This document shows positions 7,648 to 17,043 of a DNA stretch of 64,000 nt, piece by piece. The DNA lies in NCBI RefSeq assembly GCF_015694725.1, contig NZ_JADQDQ010000001.1:248001-312000 (forward strand), given 5' to 3'. The translations under genes and the position numbers were made by a program. Source of the stretch: Hymenobacter jeongseonensis. GTDB lineage: Bacteria; Bacteroidota; Bacteroidia; Cytophagales; Hymenobacteraceae. Each line of letters opens with the position of its first letter. The stretch's first letter is position 1. The notes under the pieces were generated by a model, which saw nothing but the letters and a program-made list of their open reading frames with translations, made no database searches and was not told where the DNA came from.

Positions 7648-9129
7648 TTACTGCTTGGAGTAATAGACGCGCAAACTAATGTTGGCGGCATCGATTACGG
7701 CCCGATTCAGCCCTAACGTTGAAGAAGAGCTAATGTTTGGCACCAGCACCAGCGAAGCCGGATTGCCATCCAACTTGTCGGTAAGGTACGCTTGCAAATA
7801 ATTGGTGATAACCAACGTGTAATACGGTTGTGTGGAAGAGGCATTCACCAACGTACCCAAAGCTGGCTGAGACGTGCCCAATTGGTTTTGCCCATCGGCT
7901 TGTACCACCCGGTCAGTCGGCAAAAAATTCGACAGGCGCTGCAAGGCATTGTTGTTGGCGTCAACCTCTAAGGCGTAAATAGCCGCAGGGTTAGAGTAAA
8001 GCGCGTTGCTGAAGGGTTTTACCGGTACCCGCAACTCTGCGCGGTTTACCGTCAGGCCGGGTTTGTTCATCAGCGCTTCTAAGCCCCTGAACGTGATGCG
8101 GGTGCCCAAACCCACGCCTTCCTGCACGTAGCTGTTCCCGTTCAACGTCGTGGACGCAACGGCTTGCGATGGGTTCGTCAGAGAGCTGAGTTGCGTTCCC
8201 GTGAGGGTGTTAGTTATTTGGGTGTAATAGCGCGGGTCGCGGATTGGAGAGGCGCCGGCATTGCTAAAAACTGGCCCAAAAAATACCGAATACGAGTGCC
8301 AGCTCCTTGGTTTAGTTGCGGCTTCGTCGTGAAAAAAGCAAGCCAGACGGGCATTGTACGACCGGCCAAAACTCAAGATGCCAGACGAATATCCCGCACT
8401 CGGCGCTATGGCTAATCCCTTCAGCAAGCCATCGAGTTGGGCTTGAGTGAAGCCGGATGTGCTGCTACGGAGGGCGGTATAGAAATTGGTGAAGAAAGCC
8501 GAAGAAACCGCCGGTGCCGGTGCAAAAGGGCTTGCTACTGCCGCTGTGCGCTGCAGTACCAAACGGATAGTAGGGCTGGGAACGACCGTAGTGGTGACCG
8601 GAGAGGTCGTCGTATCTGTTACCACCGTCGTGCGGTTGAGACTGCTCACGAGGTTTTCGCCCAGGGGGGCACCGACGGCTGTGGTGGAGCCGCTGTTGTA
8701 AGCGCCCCGTTCATCCAAGGGCGTCAGCAGGTTGAAAACGTCGAAGTGAACGGGCGTGACAACACTCCCATGAACTTTATCGAAACCCATCACTATTACT
8801 ACGGAATCGAGCACAGGCCGCGTAAACTTCGAGGGCAACGAGTCTGCGGGGCTGCCCGTCACGACATTAAAGTAAGCGCGCGCCTCGGTAGTGCCGACGA
8901 TGTTATCAGCCAACCGCCCAATTAAGTAATGGTCGGTTTTAAGGGTTTGCACCGGGGAAATGCGCACGGTGGCCACGTCCAAGAGCGGGTCCTTGTATTC
9001 GGTATACTCGGTACTGATGGCCGTGCTATCGGGCAGGTCCACGTTTAGGTCGGTGCCTCCGTCGCAGCTGGCCAGGGCCAGGGCCGACAAAGCAACCAGA
9101 GGAGCACAGCGGCTAGTTAGCCAATTCAT
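7648..9129 (-). CDS. DUF4270 lipoprotein
   Basis: A 493-residue exported lipoprotein. The N-terminal signal ends in a lipobox LALASC with the lipidated Cys at 22, followed by DGGTDLNVDLP. The mature part has the DUF4270 layout of beta-rich segments (YLIGRLADNIVGTTEARAYFNV near 70, the FSNALYSNPAAIYALEV region later) and ends IDAANISLRVYYSK. The function is unknown. Its start overlaps the end of the upstream GT5-type gene by 17 bases, implying coupled translation. The same neighbours (glycogen-synthase-like gene, DUF4270, glmS) recur in Bacteroidota as I know them, hinting at a cell-envelope or glycan role, but that is inference. Confidence 0.88.
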   Translation of the reverse strand: MNWLTSRCAPLVALSALALASCDGGTDLNVDLPDSTAISTEYTEYKDPLLDVATVRISPVQTLKTDHYLIGRLADNIVGTTEARAYFNVVTGSPADSLPSKFTRPVLDSVVIVMGFDKVHGSVVTPVHFDVFNLLTPLDERGAYNSGSTTAVGAPLGENLVSSLNRTTVVTDTTTSPVTTTVVPSPTIRLVLQRTAAVASPFAPAPAVSSAFFTNFYTALRSSTSGFTQAQLDGLLKGLAIAPSAGYSSGILSFGRSYNARLACFFHDEAATKPRSWHSYSVFFGPVFSNAGASPIRDPRYYTQITNTLTGTQLSSLTNPSQAVASTTLNGNSYVQEGVGLGTRITFRGLEALMNKPGLTVNRAELRVPVKPFSNALYSNPAAIYALEVDANNNALQRLSNFLPTDRVVQADGQNQLGTSQPALGTLVNASSTQPYYTLVITNYLQAYLTDKLDGNPASLVLVPNISSSSTLGLNRAVIDAANISLRVYYSKQ

Positions 9130-9925
9130 TGTAAAGCGCTAGGTAGGAAGAGTGCAGGTTTTCGTCGGTGGCTACCTGGCTAAGCCGGTTGTGCAGGGCG
9201 TATTCGGTGAACATGCCGTTCATGTTGTCGCTGAAGTCCTCGTCGGACCGCACCACGGTGTCGGCATATTCCATGCCCATTTTGATGAAGCCGCTGAAGT
9301 CAGCGGTTTTCAGCGAGGCCAGCATCTGGTCGTCAATGTCCAGCATTTTGGCTTTTTCGAGGATGTTGCCCTCGAATTTATCGGCAAACTCGTTGTTGTA
9401 AATCGAGAATACCGACTTGGCATCCTTGAAAACCGGGTCTTTTTTGTACGTGGTTTTCAGGTACAACGGTATCAGGCCCGTCATCCAGTCGCTGCAGTGC
9501 ACGATGTTGGGCGACCAGCCCAGTTTCTTGACCGTCTCAAGCACGCCTTTGCAGAAAAAGATGGCGCGCTCGTCGTTGTCGGCGTAAAATTTATCGTTTT
9601 TGTCGACCAAAGCCGACTTGCGGTGGAAATAATCCTCGTTATCGATAAAATAAACTTGCAGCTTTGCAGTCGGAATCGACGCTACCTTGATGACCAACGG
9701 CTTCTCGTCGTCGCCCACGGCAATGTTGATGCCCGAGAGGCGCACTACCTCGTGCAACCGGTTCTTGCGCTCGTTGATAATGCCAAAACGAGGCACGAAA
9801 ATGCGAATCTCGCAGCCCATTTCCTGCATGCTGGCGGGGAGCCGACGCAGCATTTCAGCCACTTTCGTGGTCTGTAGGAACGGGTCAATTTCGGTGGCCG
9901 CGTAAAGGATTCGTAGCTTCGACAT
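9113..9925 (-). CDS. glycogen/starch synthase N-terminal-domain protein (GT5-like, single domain)
   Basis: A 270-residue protein that matches only the N-terminal Rossmann half of GT5 glycogen synthases: ILYAATEIDPFLQTTKVAEM at the start, then IVHCSDWMTGLIPLYLK near 155. The second half, which carries the ADP-glucose-binding motifs of full synthases (usually about 480 residues), is absent, and the KxGG-type loop reads TTKVAE. The C-terminus runs into the DUF4270 start with a 17-base overlap rather than ending abruptly in a frameshift, so it is not a recent break. The catalytic role is uncertain; glycan binding or regulation is possible. A minus-strand promoter lies at 9971-10001. Confidence 0.82.
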   Translation of the reverse strand: MSKLRILYAATEIDPFLQTTKVAEMLRRLPASMQEMGCEIRIFVPRFGIINERKNRLHEVVRLSGINIAVGDDEKPLVIKVASIPTAKLQVYFIDNEDYFHRKSALVDKNDKFYADNDERAIFFCKGVLETVKKLGWSPNIVHCSDWMTGLIPLYLKTTYKKDPVFKDAKSVFSIYNNEFADKFEGNILEKAKMLDIDDQMLASLKTADFSGFIKMGMEYADTVVRSDEDFSDNMNGMFTEYALHNRLSQVATDENLHSSYLALYNELAN

Positions 9926-9970
9926 AAGAGATTATTGAAGAGAATGGAACAAGGCCATGCTATGGGTGCA

Positions 9971-10015
9971 CAAAATTAAACAATTTTGAGCGGAAATTCA
10001 ATAAAAGCTACTTTG
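9971..10015. promoter_or_regulatory. divergent overlapping promoters for GT5-like gene and panC
   Basis: On the minus strand TTG (9999-10001), 20 nt, TAATTTTG (9971-9978) matches the Bacteroidota primary-sigma promoter and points at the GT5-like gene starting at 9925. On the plus strand TTG (9986-9988), 19 nt, then CTACTTTG (10008-10015) points at panC starting at 10045. The two overlap, so polymerases should exclude one another. Confidence 0.6.
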
Positions 10016-10044
10016 GAGGCTATCTATAATTGCCTTCCTCCCTT

Positions 10045-10893
10045 ATGCAGATACTAACTACCGCCACCGGGTTGCAAGCCTACACGGAACAGGCCCGGCA
10101 AACCGGCAAAAGGGTGGGATTGGTTCCCACCATGGGCGCTTTGCACGCCGGCCATCTTCAATTAGTGCAAGCCGCCCGTACCGACTGTGACGAAGTCATC
10201 GTCAGCCTGTTCGTCAATCCCACCCAGTTCAACAACGCCGAAGACTTCCGGCTGTACCCCCGGGTGCCGGAGGCCGACGCCGTCCTGCTGGAGCCCGCCG
10301 GCTGCACGGCGCTCTTCGTGCCTTCGGTGGCAGAAATGTACCCGCTGCCCACTGTGCTCCGGTTCGATTTCGGAGCTTTGGAGCAGGTGATGGAAGGCGC
10401 CCACCGGCCCGGCCACTTCAATGGCGTGGCCACGGTGGTGAGCAAACTTTTTCATTTGGCGCGGCCCCACCGGGCCTATTTCGGCCAGAAGGACTGGCAG
10501 CAGGTGGCCGTGATTCGCCAGCTGGTGGCCGACTTATCGTTTGACCTGGAAATTGTGGCCTGTCCCACCATCCGCGAGGCCGACGGGCTGGCCATGTCTT
10601 CGCGCAACCTGCGGCTGGACGCGGCGGCCCGGGCGGCGGCTCCGCTGCTGCACCGGGTGCTTACGGAAGCCGCTGCCCAGGTGCGGGACGGGGTTATGCC
10701 CGCCCAAGTGCGCGCCGCCGCCGAAGCGGCCCTGGCGCAGGAACCGCTCGTAACGCCAGAGTACTTCGAAGTGGCCGATGCGCAAACATTGCAGCCGTTG
10801 GCGCAGTACGTGACGGGCCGGAATGTGGTGCTGTGCCTAGCCGCGCACCTGGGCGGCGTGCGGCTGATTGATAACGTAGTGGTGGCGGCGTGA
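10045..10893 (+). CDS. panC: pantoate--beta-alanine ligase
   Basis: PanC joins D-pantoate and beta-alanine with ATP to give pantothenate, the precursor of CoA. The 282-residue protein has the HIGH-type nucleotide motif PTMGALHAGH at 28-37, the FVNPTQF segment near 62, and the KMSKS-equivalent MSSRN at about 186-190. The ATG at 10045 was chosen over a TTG five codons earlier because it lies directly before the usual QILTT-type beginning and at a sensible distance from the promoter. The panD gene often found just after panC is not present here: a YbhN-like gene begins 57 bases downstream. Confidence 0.96.
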   Translation: MQILTTATGLQAYTEQARQTGKRVGLVPTMGALHAGHLQLVQAARTDCDEVIVSLFVNPTQFNNAEDFRLYPRVPEADAVLLEPAGCTALFVPSVAEMYPLPTVLRFDFGALEQVMEGAHRPGHFNGVATVVSKLFHLARPHRAYFGQKDWQQVAVIRQLVADLSFDLEIVACPTIREADGLAMSSRNLRLDAAARAAAPLLHRVLTEAAAQVRDGVMPAQVRAAAEAALAQEPLVTPEYFEVADAQTLQPLAQYVTGRNVVLCLAAHLGGVRLIDNVVVAA

Positions 10894-10950
10894 CCCGGCG
10901 CCCGGCGCCGTTTTACCTTTGTCGAACCACTCCTAGCCGTCTATCAGTAG

Positions 10951-11985
10951 TTGAAGCACCTTCTCACCATTTTCAAATACGCCCTGCTGGTGTCCCTGTC
11001 GGGGGCGCTGATGATGTACGCCGTGCGCGGGCAGGACTTGACTCGCATCGGCCAATACATTCGCTCGGCCAATTATTTCTGGCTCGGGGTAACCATGACG
11101 CTGTCGGTGCTGGGGTATTTCAGCCGGGCCTACCGGTGGAAAATGCAGCTCACCGCCTCGCGGCAAGAGGTTCGGTATTGGCACGTGTACCACGCCATGA
11201 TGGTGGGCTACCTGGCCAATATCGTGCTGCCGCGCATGGGCGAAGTCATTCGCTGCTCGGTGCTGCGGCGCACCAGCGGGGTGCCGGTGGAGGTGTCGCT
11301 GGGCACGGTGATAACCGAACGGGTGATTGACGTGCTGGTGCTGGCACTGCTGCTGGGTGTGGTGCTGCTGCTGGAATTCAACAAGTTCTGGGCCTTCATT
11401 CAAAGCCTGTTTGTGGACCAGTACGACTCCTTGGCGGCGAACCGGGGCGTGCTGCTCTCGGTAGCGGGCATTGCGGGGCTGCTGGTGCTGGTCTTCGGCT
11501 ACCTGCTGTTTCGCAACTTGGATAAGCTGCGGGAAAATGCCCTGTTCCTGAAGGCCATTGCCTTTGTAAAAGGCCTGCTGGCGGGCGTGTTCAGCGTGCG
11601 CAAAATGCAGAACAAGAGCCTGTTTCTGCTCCACACTGCTTTCACCTGGCTGGTGTATTACCTGATGGATTACTTGGCTTTTATGTGTTTTCCGGAGACG
11701 TATAACTTAGATATGAAGGCCGGACTGGCGGTGCTCACCTTTGGGGCGTTTGGCATGGCCGCGCCGGTTTCGGGCGGCATTGGCGTGTTCCACGTTTTTG
11801 TGCAGAGCACCTTGCTGGTGTATGGCGTGAGCAAGGAAGCGGGCATTGCCTACGCGCTGGTGGTGCACGGCGCCCAGACCATTCTGGTGGTGCTGATGGG
11901 CGGCATCAGCTTTGTTATCACGGCCATTCAGTCGGGCAAGTCGCCCCGCAAACTGGCCGCCGAATCGGTTGCCTCACACCTTTAA
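10951..11985 (+). CDS. lysylphosphatidylglycerol synthase transmembrane / YbhN-like flippase-fold protein
   Basis: A 344-residue polytopic membrane protein of the UPF0104/YbhN (LPG synthase TM region) family, with about eight hydrophobic helices. Landmarks are AYRWKMQL (47-54), the conserved NIVLPRMGEVIRCSVL near 90-105 and the late APVSGGIGVFHVFVQ segment. The fold is shared with lipid flippases; substrate unknown. The start is a TTG: a TAG stop codon directly precedes it in frame, and the next ATG (11011) would delete the first helix, so TTG is preferred. A -7 box TACCTTTG (10914-10921) lies upstream. The neighbour rfaE2 suggests an envelope-lipid context. Confidence 0.88.
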   Translation: MKHLLTIFKYALLVSLSGALMMYAVRGQDLTRIGQYIRSANYFWLGVTMTLSVLGYFSRAYRWKMQLTASRQEVRYWHVYHAMMVGYLANIVLPRMGEVIRCSVLRRTSGVPVEVSLGTVITERVIDVLVLALLLGVVLLLEFNKFWAFIQSLFVDQYDSLAANRGVLLSVAGIAGLLVLVFGYLLFRNLDKLRENALFLKAIAFVKGLLAGVFSVRKMQNKSLFLLHTAFTWLVYYLMDYLAFMCFPETYNLDMKAGLAVLTFGAFGMAAPVSGGIGVFHVFVQSTLLVYGVSKEAGIAYALVVHGAQTILVVLMGGISFVITAIQSGKSPRKLAAESVASHL

Positions 11986-12001
11986 CTAACCGCTGTGCAG
12001 C

Positions 12002-12478
12002 ATGTGGACAAAAGATAAAATCCTGACCCGCGAGCACCTGCCCGCTGCGGTGGCGGCGTGGCGCGCGCAGGGCCGCAAGGTGGTGTTTACCAACGGCTGC
12101 TTCGACTTGCTTCACCTCGGCCACGTTGATTACCTGGAGCAAGCCCGGCACTTGGGCGATGCGCTGGTGGTGGGCCTCAACACCGATGCTTCGGTGGGCG
12201 CCCTCAAACCGGGCCGGCCCATTCAGGACGAAACGGCCCGGGCGCGCATCCTGGCCTCGCTGGCCTTTGTCGATGCCGTGGTGCTGTTTGGCGAGCCCAC
12301 GCCGCTGGCACTCATTGAACTGGTGCAGCCCGACGTGCTGGTGAAAGGCGATGACTATGCCATCGACGGAATTGTGGGGCACGAATTAGTGTTGAACAGG
12401 GGCGGCCAGGTGCTGACGGTTCCCTTGGTATCGGGGTACAGTACTTCCCGCATTATCGAACGTATCCTTGGTTTATAG
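12002..12478 (+). CDS. rfaE2: D-glycero-beta-D-manno-heptose 1-phosphate adenylyltransferase
   Basis: A 158-residue nucleotidyltransferase equal to the C-terminal domain of HldE, here as a stand-alone RfaE2/HldE2 protein that makes ADP-heptose for the LPS inner core. The cytidylyltransferase-like motif NGCFDLLHLGH (31-41) binds the nucleotide, KGDDY (116-120) and SGYSTSRIIERI (C-terminal, ISSTKI equivalent) are also present. The kinase half (HldE1) is not in the window and must be encoded elsewhere if the pathway is complete. It starts 16 bases after the YbhN-like gene and is probably cotranscribed with it. Confidence 0.94.
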   Translation: MWTKDKILTREHLPAAVAAWRAQGRKVVFTNGCFDLLHLGHVDYLEQARHLGDALVVGLNTDASVGALKPGRPIQDETARARILASLAFVDAVVLFGEPTPLALIELVQPDVLVKGDDYAIDGIVGHELVLNRGGQVLTVPLVSGYSTSRIIERILGL

Positions 12479-12602
12479 AGGCGCTTAAAGCTGCACCGCA
12501 ATATGCACCTAGGAGATAATTAATCATCCGAGATGTAGAAACGTCAGCATTAAGTATCCTGCACCCGAGTTCCGTTTACCCACTCAATAACCATCCCTCA
12601 CC

Positions 12603-13280
12603 ATGTATCTGATTCTCATTGTGCTCATGCTGGTCAGCTTTGCTATTCAATGGCGGCTGCGCAGCAAGTTCAAGCAATATTCCCAAGTCGGGCTGAAAGC
12701 CAACCTCACGGGCGCTCAGGTAGCCGAGTTGATGCTGGCCGACCACGGCATCACCGATGTGCGCATCATCAGCACCGAAGGCCGCCTGACCGACCACTAC
12801 AATCCGACCGACAAAACCGTGAATCTGAGCGAAAGCGTGTACGCCGAGCGTAGCGCCGCCGCCGCGGCCATTGCGGCGCACGAGTGCGGCCACGCCGTAC
12901 AGCACGCCACGGCTTATTCCATGCTGCAGTTCCGCTCGGCCATGGTGCCGGCGCTCAGCGCCGTTTCTACCTGGATGCCGTGGATTCTGTTGGCGGGCGT
13001 ATTTATGATTAACCGTAGCGTGATTCCGCTGGGTGTGGGCATCGCCCTGTTTTCGCTCACCACGCTTTTTTCCTTCGTGACCCTGCCCGTGGAGTTTGAC
13101 GCTTCGCGCCGGGCCCTGGCTTGGATGGACACGCGCGGTGTGGTAACCACGCAGGAACACGCCATGGCCAAAGATGCTCTGTGGTGGGCGGCCATGACCT
13201 ACGTCATCGCGGCCATCAGCTCGCTGGCTACACTGCTGTATTACGTGATGATTTTTATGGGCGGCAGCCGCCGTAATTAA
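12603..13280 (+). CDS. YugP-type membrane zinc metallopeptidase
   Basis: A 225-residue membrane protein of the zinc-dependent neutral protease YugP family (DUF/PF04298). The first helix (1-16) anchors it; the catalytic HExxH motif is HECGH at 93-97 and the conserved EFDASRRALAWM (about 161-172) supplies the third zinc ligand region. Two or three more helices follow (WILLAGVFMI, VGIALFSLTTLFSFV, C-terminal YYVMIFMGG). Substrate unknown. It starts 124 bases after rfaE2, a gap that could hold its own promoter, and ends at a very long terminator stem. Confidence 0.9.
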   Translation: MYLILIVLMLVSFAIQWRLRSKFKQYSQVGLKANLTGAQVAELMLADHGITDVRIISTEGRLTDHYNPTDKTVNLSESVYAERSAAAAAIAAHECGHAVQHATAYSMLQFRSAMVPALSAVSTWMPWILLAGVFMINRSVIPLGVGIALFSLTTLFSFVTLPVEFDASRRALAWMDTRGVVTTQEHAMAKDALWWAAMTYVIAAISSLATLLYYVMIFMGGSRRN

Positions 13281-13345
13281 AAAAATCAGGACATAAAAAA
13301 GCCGCTTCCATTTGCTGGAAGCGGCTTTTTTATGTCCTGATTTTT
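13281..13345. terminator. 30-bp perfect-stem bidirectional terminator
   Basis: Bases 13281-13310 and 13316-13345 are exact reverse complements around a 5-nt loop (TTTGC). The GC-rich core GCCGCTTCCA is wrapped in A/T tracts and a further ATCAGGACAT extension. It separates two convergent genes, starting at the end of one and reaching to five bases before the stop codon of ettA. The stem is about three times longer than termination needs. Confidence 0.9.
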
Positions 13346-13350
13346 GCTGC

Positions 13351-15015
<1,665 letters not shown>

Positions 15016-15317
15016 GGTTCGTAAAGGGAGGAGGGAATGGATGAGAAGAGAGCGTTCCGCCAACCGGTCAATTGAACCCGGAGGGAGGAGCTGGGGAGCA
15101 AAGAACGGCAGGGGCGCCTTGGTAAACCACACCTTTTCTCGGGTTGTCATTCTGGCCAAATCCCGCCATTATCTCATTTCGGCCCGCTCTCAGCTCCTCA
15201 TTACGGAAGGAGAACATTAATTCATCACGTTTTTAGCGTAAACTTGTAACCCCTTCCCGGTCCACGTTTCAACTGTCCACGAATCCTACACTCCTACCCA
15301 CGAGCTCAATTTTTAGT
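15016..15317. other. intergenic region between divergent ettA and DUF349 genes
   Basis: About 300 bases carrying the two 5' leaders. The ettA-proximal part is purine-rich on the plus strand, the other half is more AT-rich. A TAAACTTG at 15239-15246 is a possible -7 element for the DUF349 gene. No RNA gene, hairpin or credible small ORF was seen. Confidence 0.4.
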
Positions 15318-16634
15318 ATGGAACCAACCGACCCCTTGCTGGCCGAAGCCAAGCGCTACGGCTACGTGGAAGCCGGCGGCGTGTGGCTGCGCCCGGTGCT
15401 GGGCCAGCCTGCCCGTCAGATAGGCTTGGTCAAAGAATCGGACGATGCCGCGCTGCTTTATTTTGCGCAACGCTTTGAATCCCTGCGTGCCAAAGTCGAC
15501 GCCCTGCTAGCCAAAATGGAAGCCAGCGATAACAAAGGCTCGTTTTTGATGAAGGCCCTGCACCTCAAGGAGCAACTGCTGACCTACGAAGGACTGGGCG
15601 ACTTCGTGGCCCTGCAGCGCCGGCTGACCGAGGCCGAAGAGGCCATTGCCGTGACCGTGGCCCGCAACCGCGAGAAAAACCTGGCCACCAAAATCGGCTT
15701 CATTCACGAAGCCGAAGCCCTGCGCGACAGCGTGGAATGGATATCGGCCAGTGAAAAAGTGAAGGACCTGCGCCAGGGCTGGCTCAAAACCGGCCCCGTG
15801 GACAAGGAAATGGCCGACGAACTGGAACACCGGTTTCAGGTGGCCATCCAAGTGTTTTTCGACCGCCGTAAGGCTTTCCAGACCGATAAGAAAGCCATGA
15901 CCTCGCGCGTGCAAAACCGCTACCGCGAGCTAATTCAGCAAGCCGAAAACCTTAAGAATTCCGACCAGTTCGAAACCACCTCACGCCAACTCAAGCAATT
16001 GCAGCAGGCGTGGCGCGAAGTGAACGGCACCCTGCCCAAGAAGCAAGCCTCGGAGCTGTGGACGCGGTTCCGCGCCGCCAACAACCATTTCTTTGAACGG
16101 CTGAAGGTGCACATCGCGGCCCAGCAGGCCGCCGGGGCGCCCGGCGCTCCGGCCTCGGCCGAAGAATTGCTGGCGCGCAAGCGGGCCCTGGCCGACCGCG
16201 CCGAGGCCCTGATGAGCGTGCCGCCCCAGGAGGCCATTCACCAGGCCAAGGCCCTGCAAGCCGAGTGGAAGCAGGTGGGCACCGTGCGCGGCGAAGAGTC
16301 GGACCGCATTTGGCAGCGCTTTATGGTGGCCTGCGATAAGATTTTTGAGTTGAGTGCCCTCGAATACCACCTGCGCAAGCGCGTGGGCGGCGAGCCTGCC
16401 AGCTCTCCCGCCGAGCGCGCCCGCTTCCGGGCCACCACCCTGCGCGAGCTGCTCAAAGATGACCACCAGGAACTGGAAGTGCTACGCGACAACCTGGACA
16501 AGCTCAGCCCCAGCGCCGCCAACGATGCCTTCCGCCAGATGCTGCAAACCAAAATCCGGTCTTTTGAGCGTAAGATTCGCACGAAAAACGACCTAATTGC
16601 TTTATTTAGCCAGCAGGCACAGGCCGCTAGCTAA
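15318..16634 (+). CDS. DUF349 domain-containing protein
   Basis: A 438-residue, almost wholly helical soluble protein made of repeated DUF349 units (W-x-x-x-G type: LRQGWLKTGPVDKEMADELEHRFQVA near 150-175, LQQAWREVNGTLPKKQASELWTRFRAA near 228-254, LQAEWKQVGTVRGEESDRIWQRFMVA near 313-338). The C-terminus is basic and coiled-coil-like. The molecular function of the family is not established. It is preceded by a 302-base divergent spacer and followed by a promoter for the DUF2795 gene, so it is probably transcribed alone. Confidence 0.9.
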   Translation: MEPTDPLLAEAKRYGYVEAGGVWLRPVLGQPARQIGLVKESDDAALLYFAQRFESLRAKVDALLAKMEASDNKGSFLMKALHLKEQLLTYEGLGDFVALQRRLTEAEEAIAVTVARNREKNLATKIGFIHEAEALRDSVEWISASEKVKDLRQGWLKTGPVDKEMADELEHRFQVAIQVFFDRRKAFQTDKKAMTSRVQNRYRELIQQAENLKNSDQFETTSRQLKQLQQAWREVNGTLPKKQASELWTRFRAANNHFFERLKVHIAAQQAAGAPGAPASAEELLARKRALADRAEALMSVPPQEAIHQAKALQAEWKQVGTVRGEESDRIWQRFMVACDKIFELSALEYHLRKRVGGEPASSPAERARFRATTLRELLKDDHQELEVLRDNLDKLSPSAANDAFRQMLQTKIRSFERKIRTKNDLIALFSQQAQAAS

Positions 16635-16679
16635 CCTTGGGCCGGGTTTTGCGTTGTCGTTTTCAATGTAGTTTCCGGC

Positions 16680-16709
16680 TTGCATTTTGACCGGAAACTC
16701 TTACCTTCG
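16680..16709 (+). promoter_or_regulatory. Bacteroidota-type promoter for DUF2795 gene
   Basis: TTG at 16680-16682, 19 nt spacer, then TACCTTCG at 16702-16709, one base off the TAnnTTTG consensus. The predicted start of transcription is about 20 bases before the ATG at 16735. Confidence 0.65.
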
Positions 16710-16734
16710 CCAACCTTTTTTTATCCTCCTTACT

Positions 16735-16956
16735 ATGTACTGGACACTCGAACTTGCTTCCTACCTGGAAGATGCTCCCTGGCCCGCCACCAAAGACGAA
16801 CTGATTGACTTTTCTATCCGCTCGGGTGCGCCCATGGAAGTGGTTGAGAACTTGCAAGCCTTGGAAGACGACGGCCAGCCCTACGAAAACATCGAAGAAG
16901 TATGGCCCGATTACCCGACCAAGGAGGACTTCATGTTCAACGAGGACGAGTACTAA
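16735..16956 (+). CDS. DUF2795 domain protein
   Basis: A 73-residue acidic protein matching the DUF2795 family: the core YLEDAPWPATKDELIDFSIR (10-29) and EVVENLQALEDDGQPYENIEEVW fit the family pattern of a short helical fold with a PATKxELI motif. The family's function is unknown. The ATG at 16735 was chosen because the upstream in-frame extension overlaps the promoter. The tail EDFMFNEDEY is strongly acidic. A hairpin repeat begins nine bases after its stop and overlaps the start of the next gene. Confidence 0.85.
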   Translation: MYWTLELASYLEDAPWPATKDELIDFSIRSGAPMEVVENLQALEDDGQPYENIEEVWPDYPTKEDFMFNEDEY

Positions 16957-16965
16957 GTTTTTAAT

Positions 16966-17043
16966 TATGAGCTGTGAATCATGAATGATGAGTTGAACCA
17001 GGAGCCAGCCTCTGAACTCATCACTCATAATTCACAACTCATA
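16966..17043 (+). repeat. heptamer-built inverted repeat overlapping the ABC ATPase start
   Basis: Arms 16966-16994 and 17015-17043 (29 nt each, 26 paired) enclose a 20-nt loop. The left arm is a run of degenerate 7-mers of the form nnnTGAR: TTATGAG, CTGTGAA, TCATGAA, TGATGAG. All three mismatches are A-C on the plus strand, that is G-U pairs in an antisense RNA. The ATG of the next gene (16981) is inside the left arm. Same architecture, other units, at 25388-25500 and 27167-27227. Confidence 0.75.

Noticed and set aside
9113-9925. Frameshifted or truncated full-length glycogen synthase
   Set aside because: No second-half motifs appear in any frame downstream, and the stop is integrated with the DUF4270 start, so a stable single-domain protein is more likely than a pseudogene.
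10933-11634. 233-codon minus-strand ORF
   Set aside because: Antisense to the YbhN-like membrane gene; Gln/His-rich shadow composition typical of the complement of Leu/Val-rich genes.
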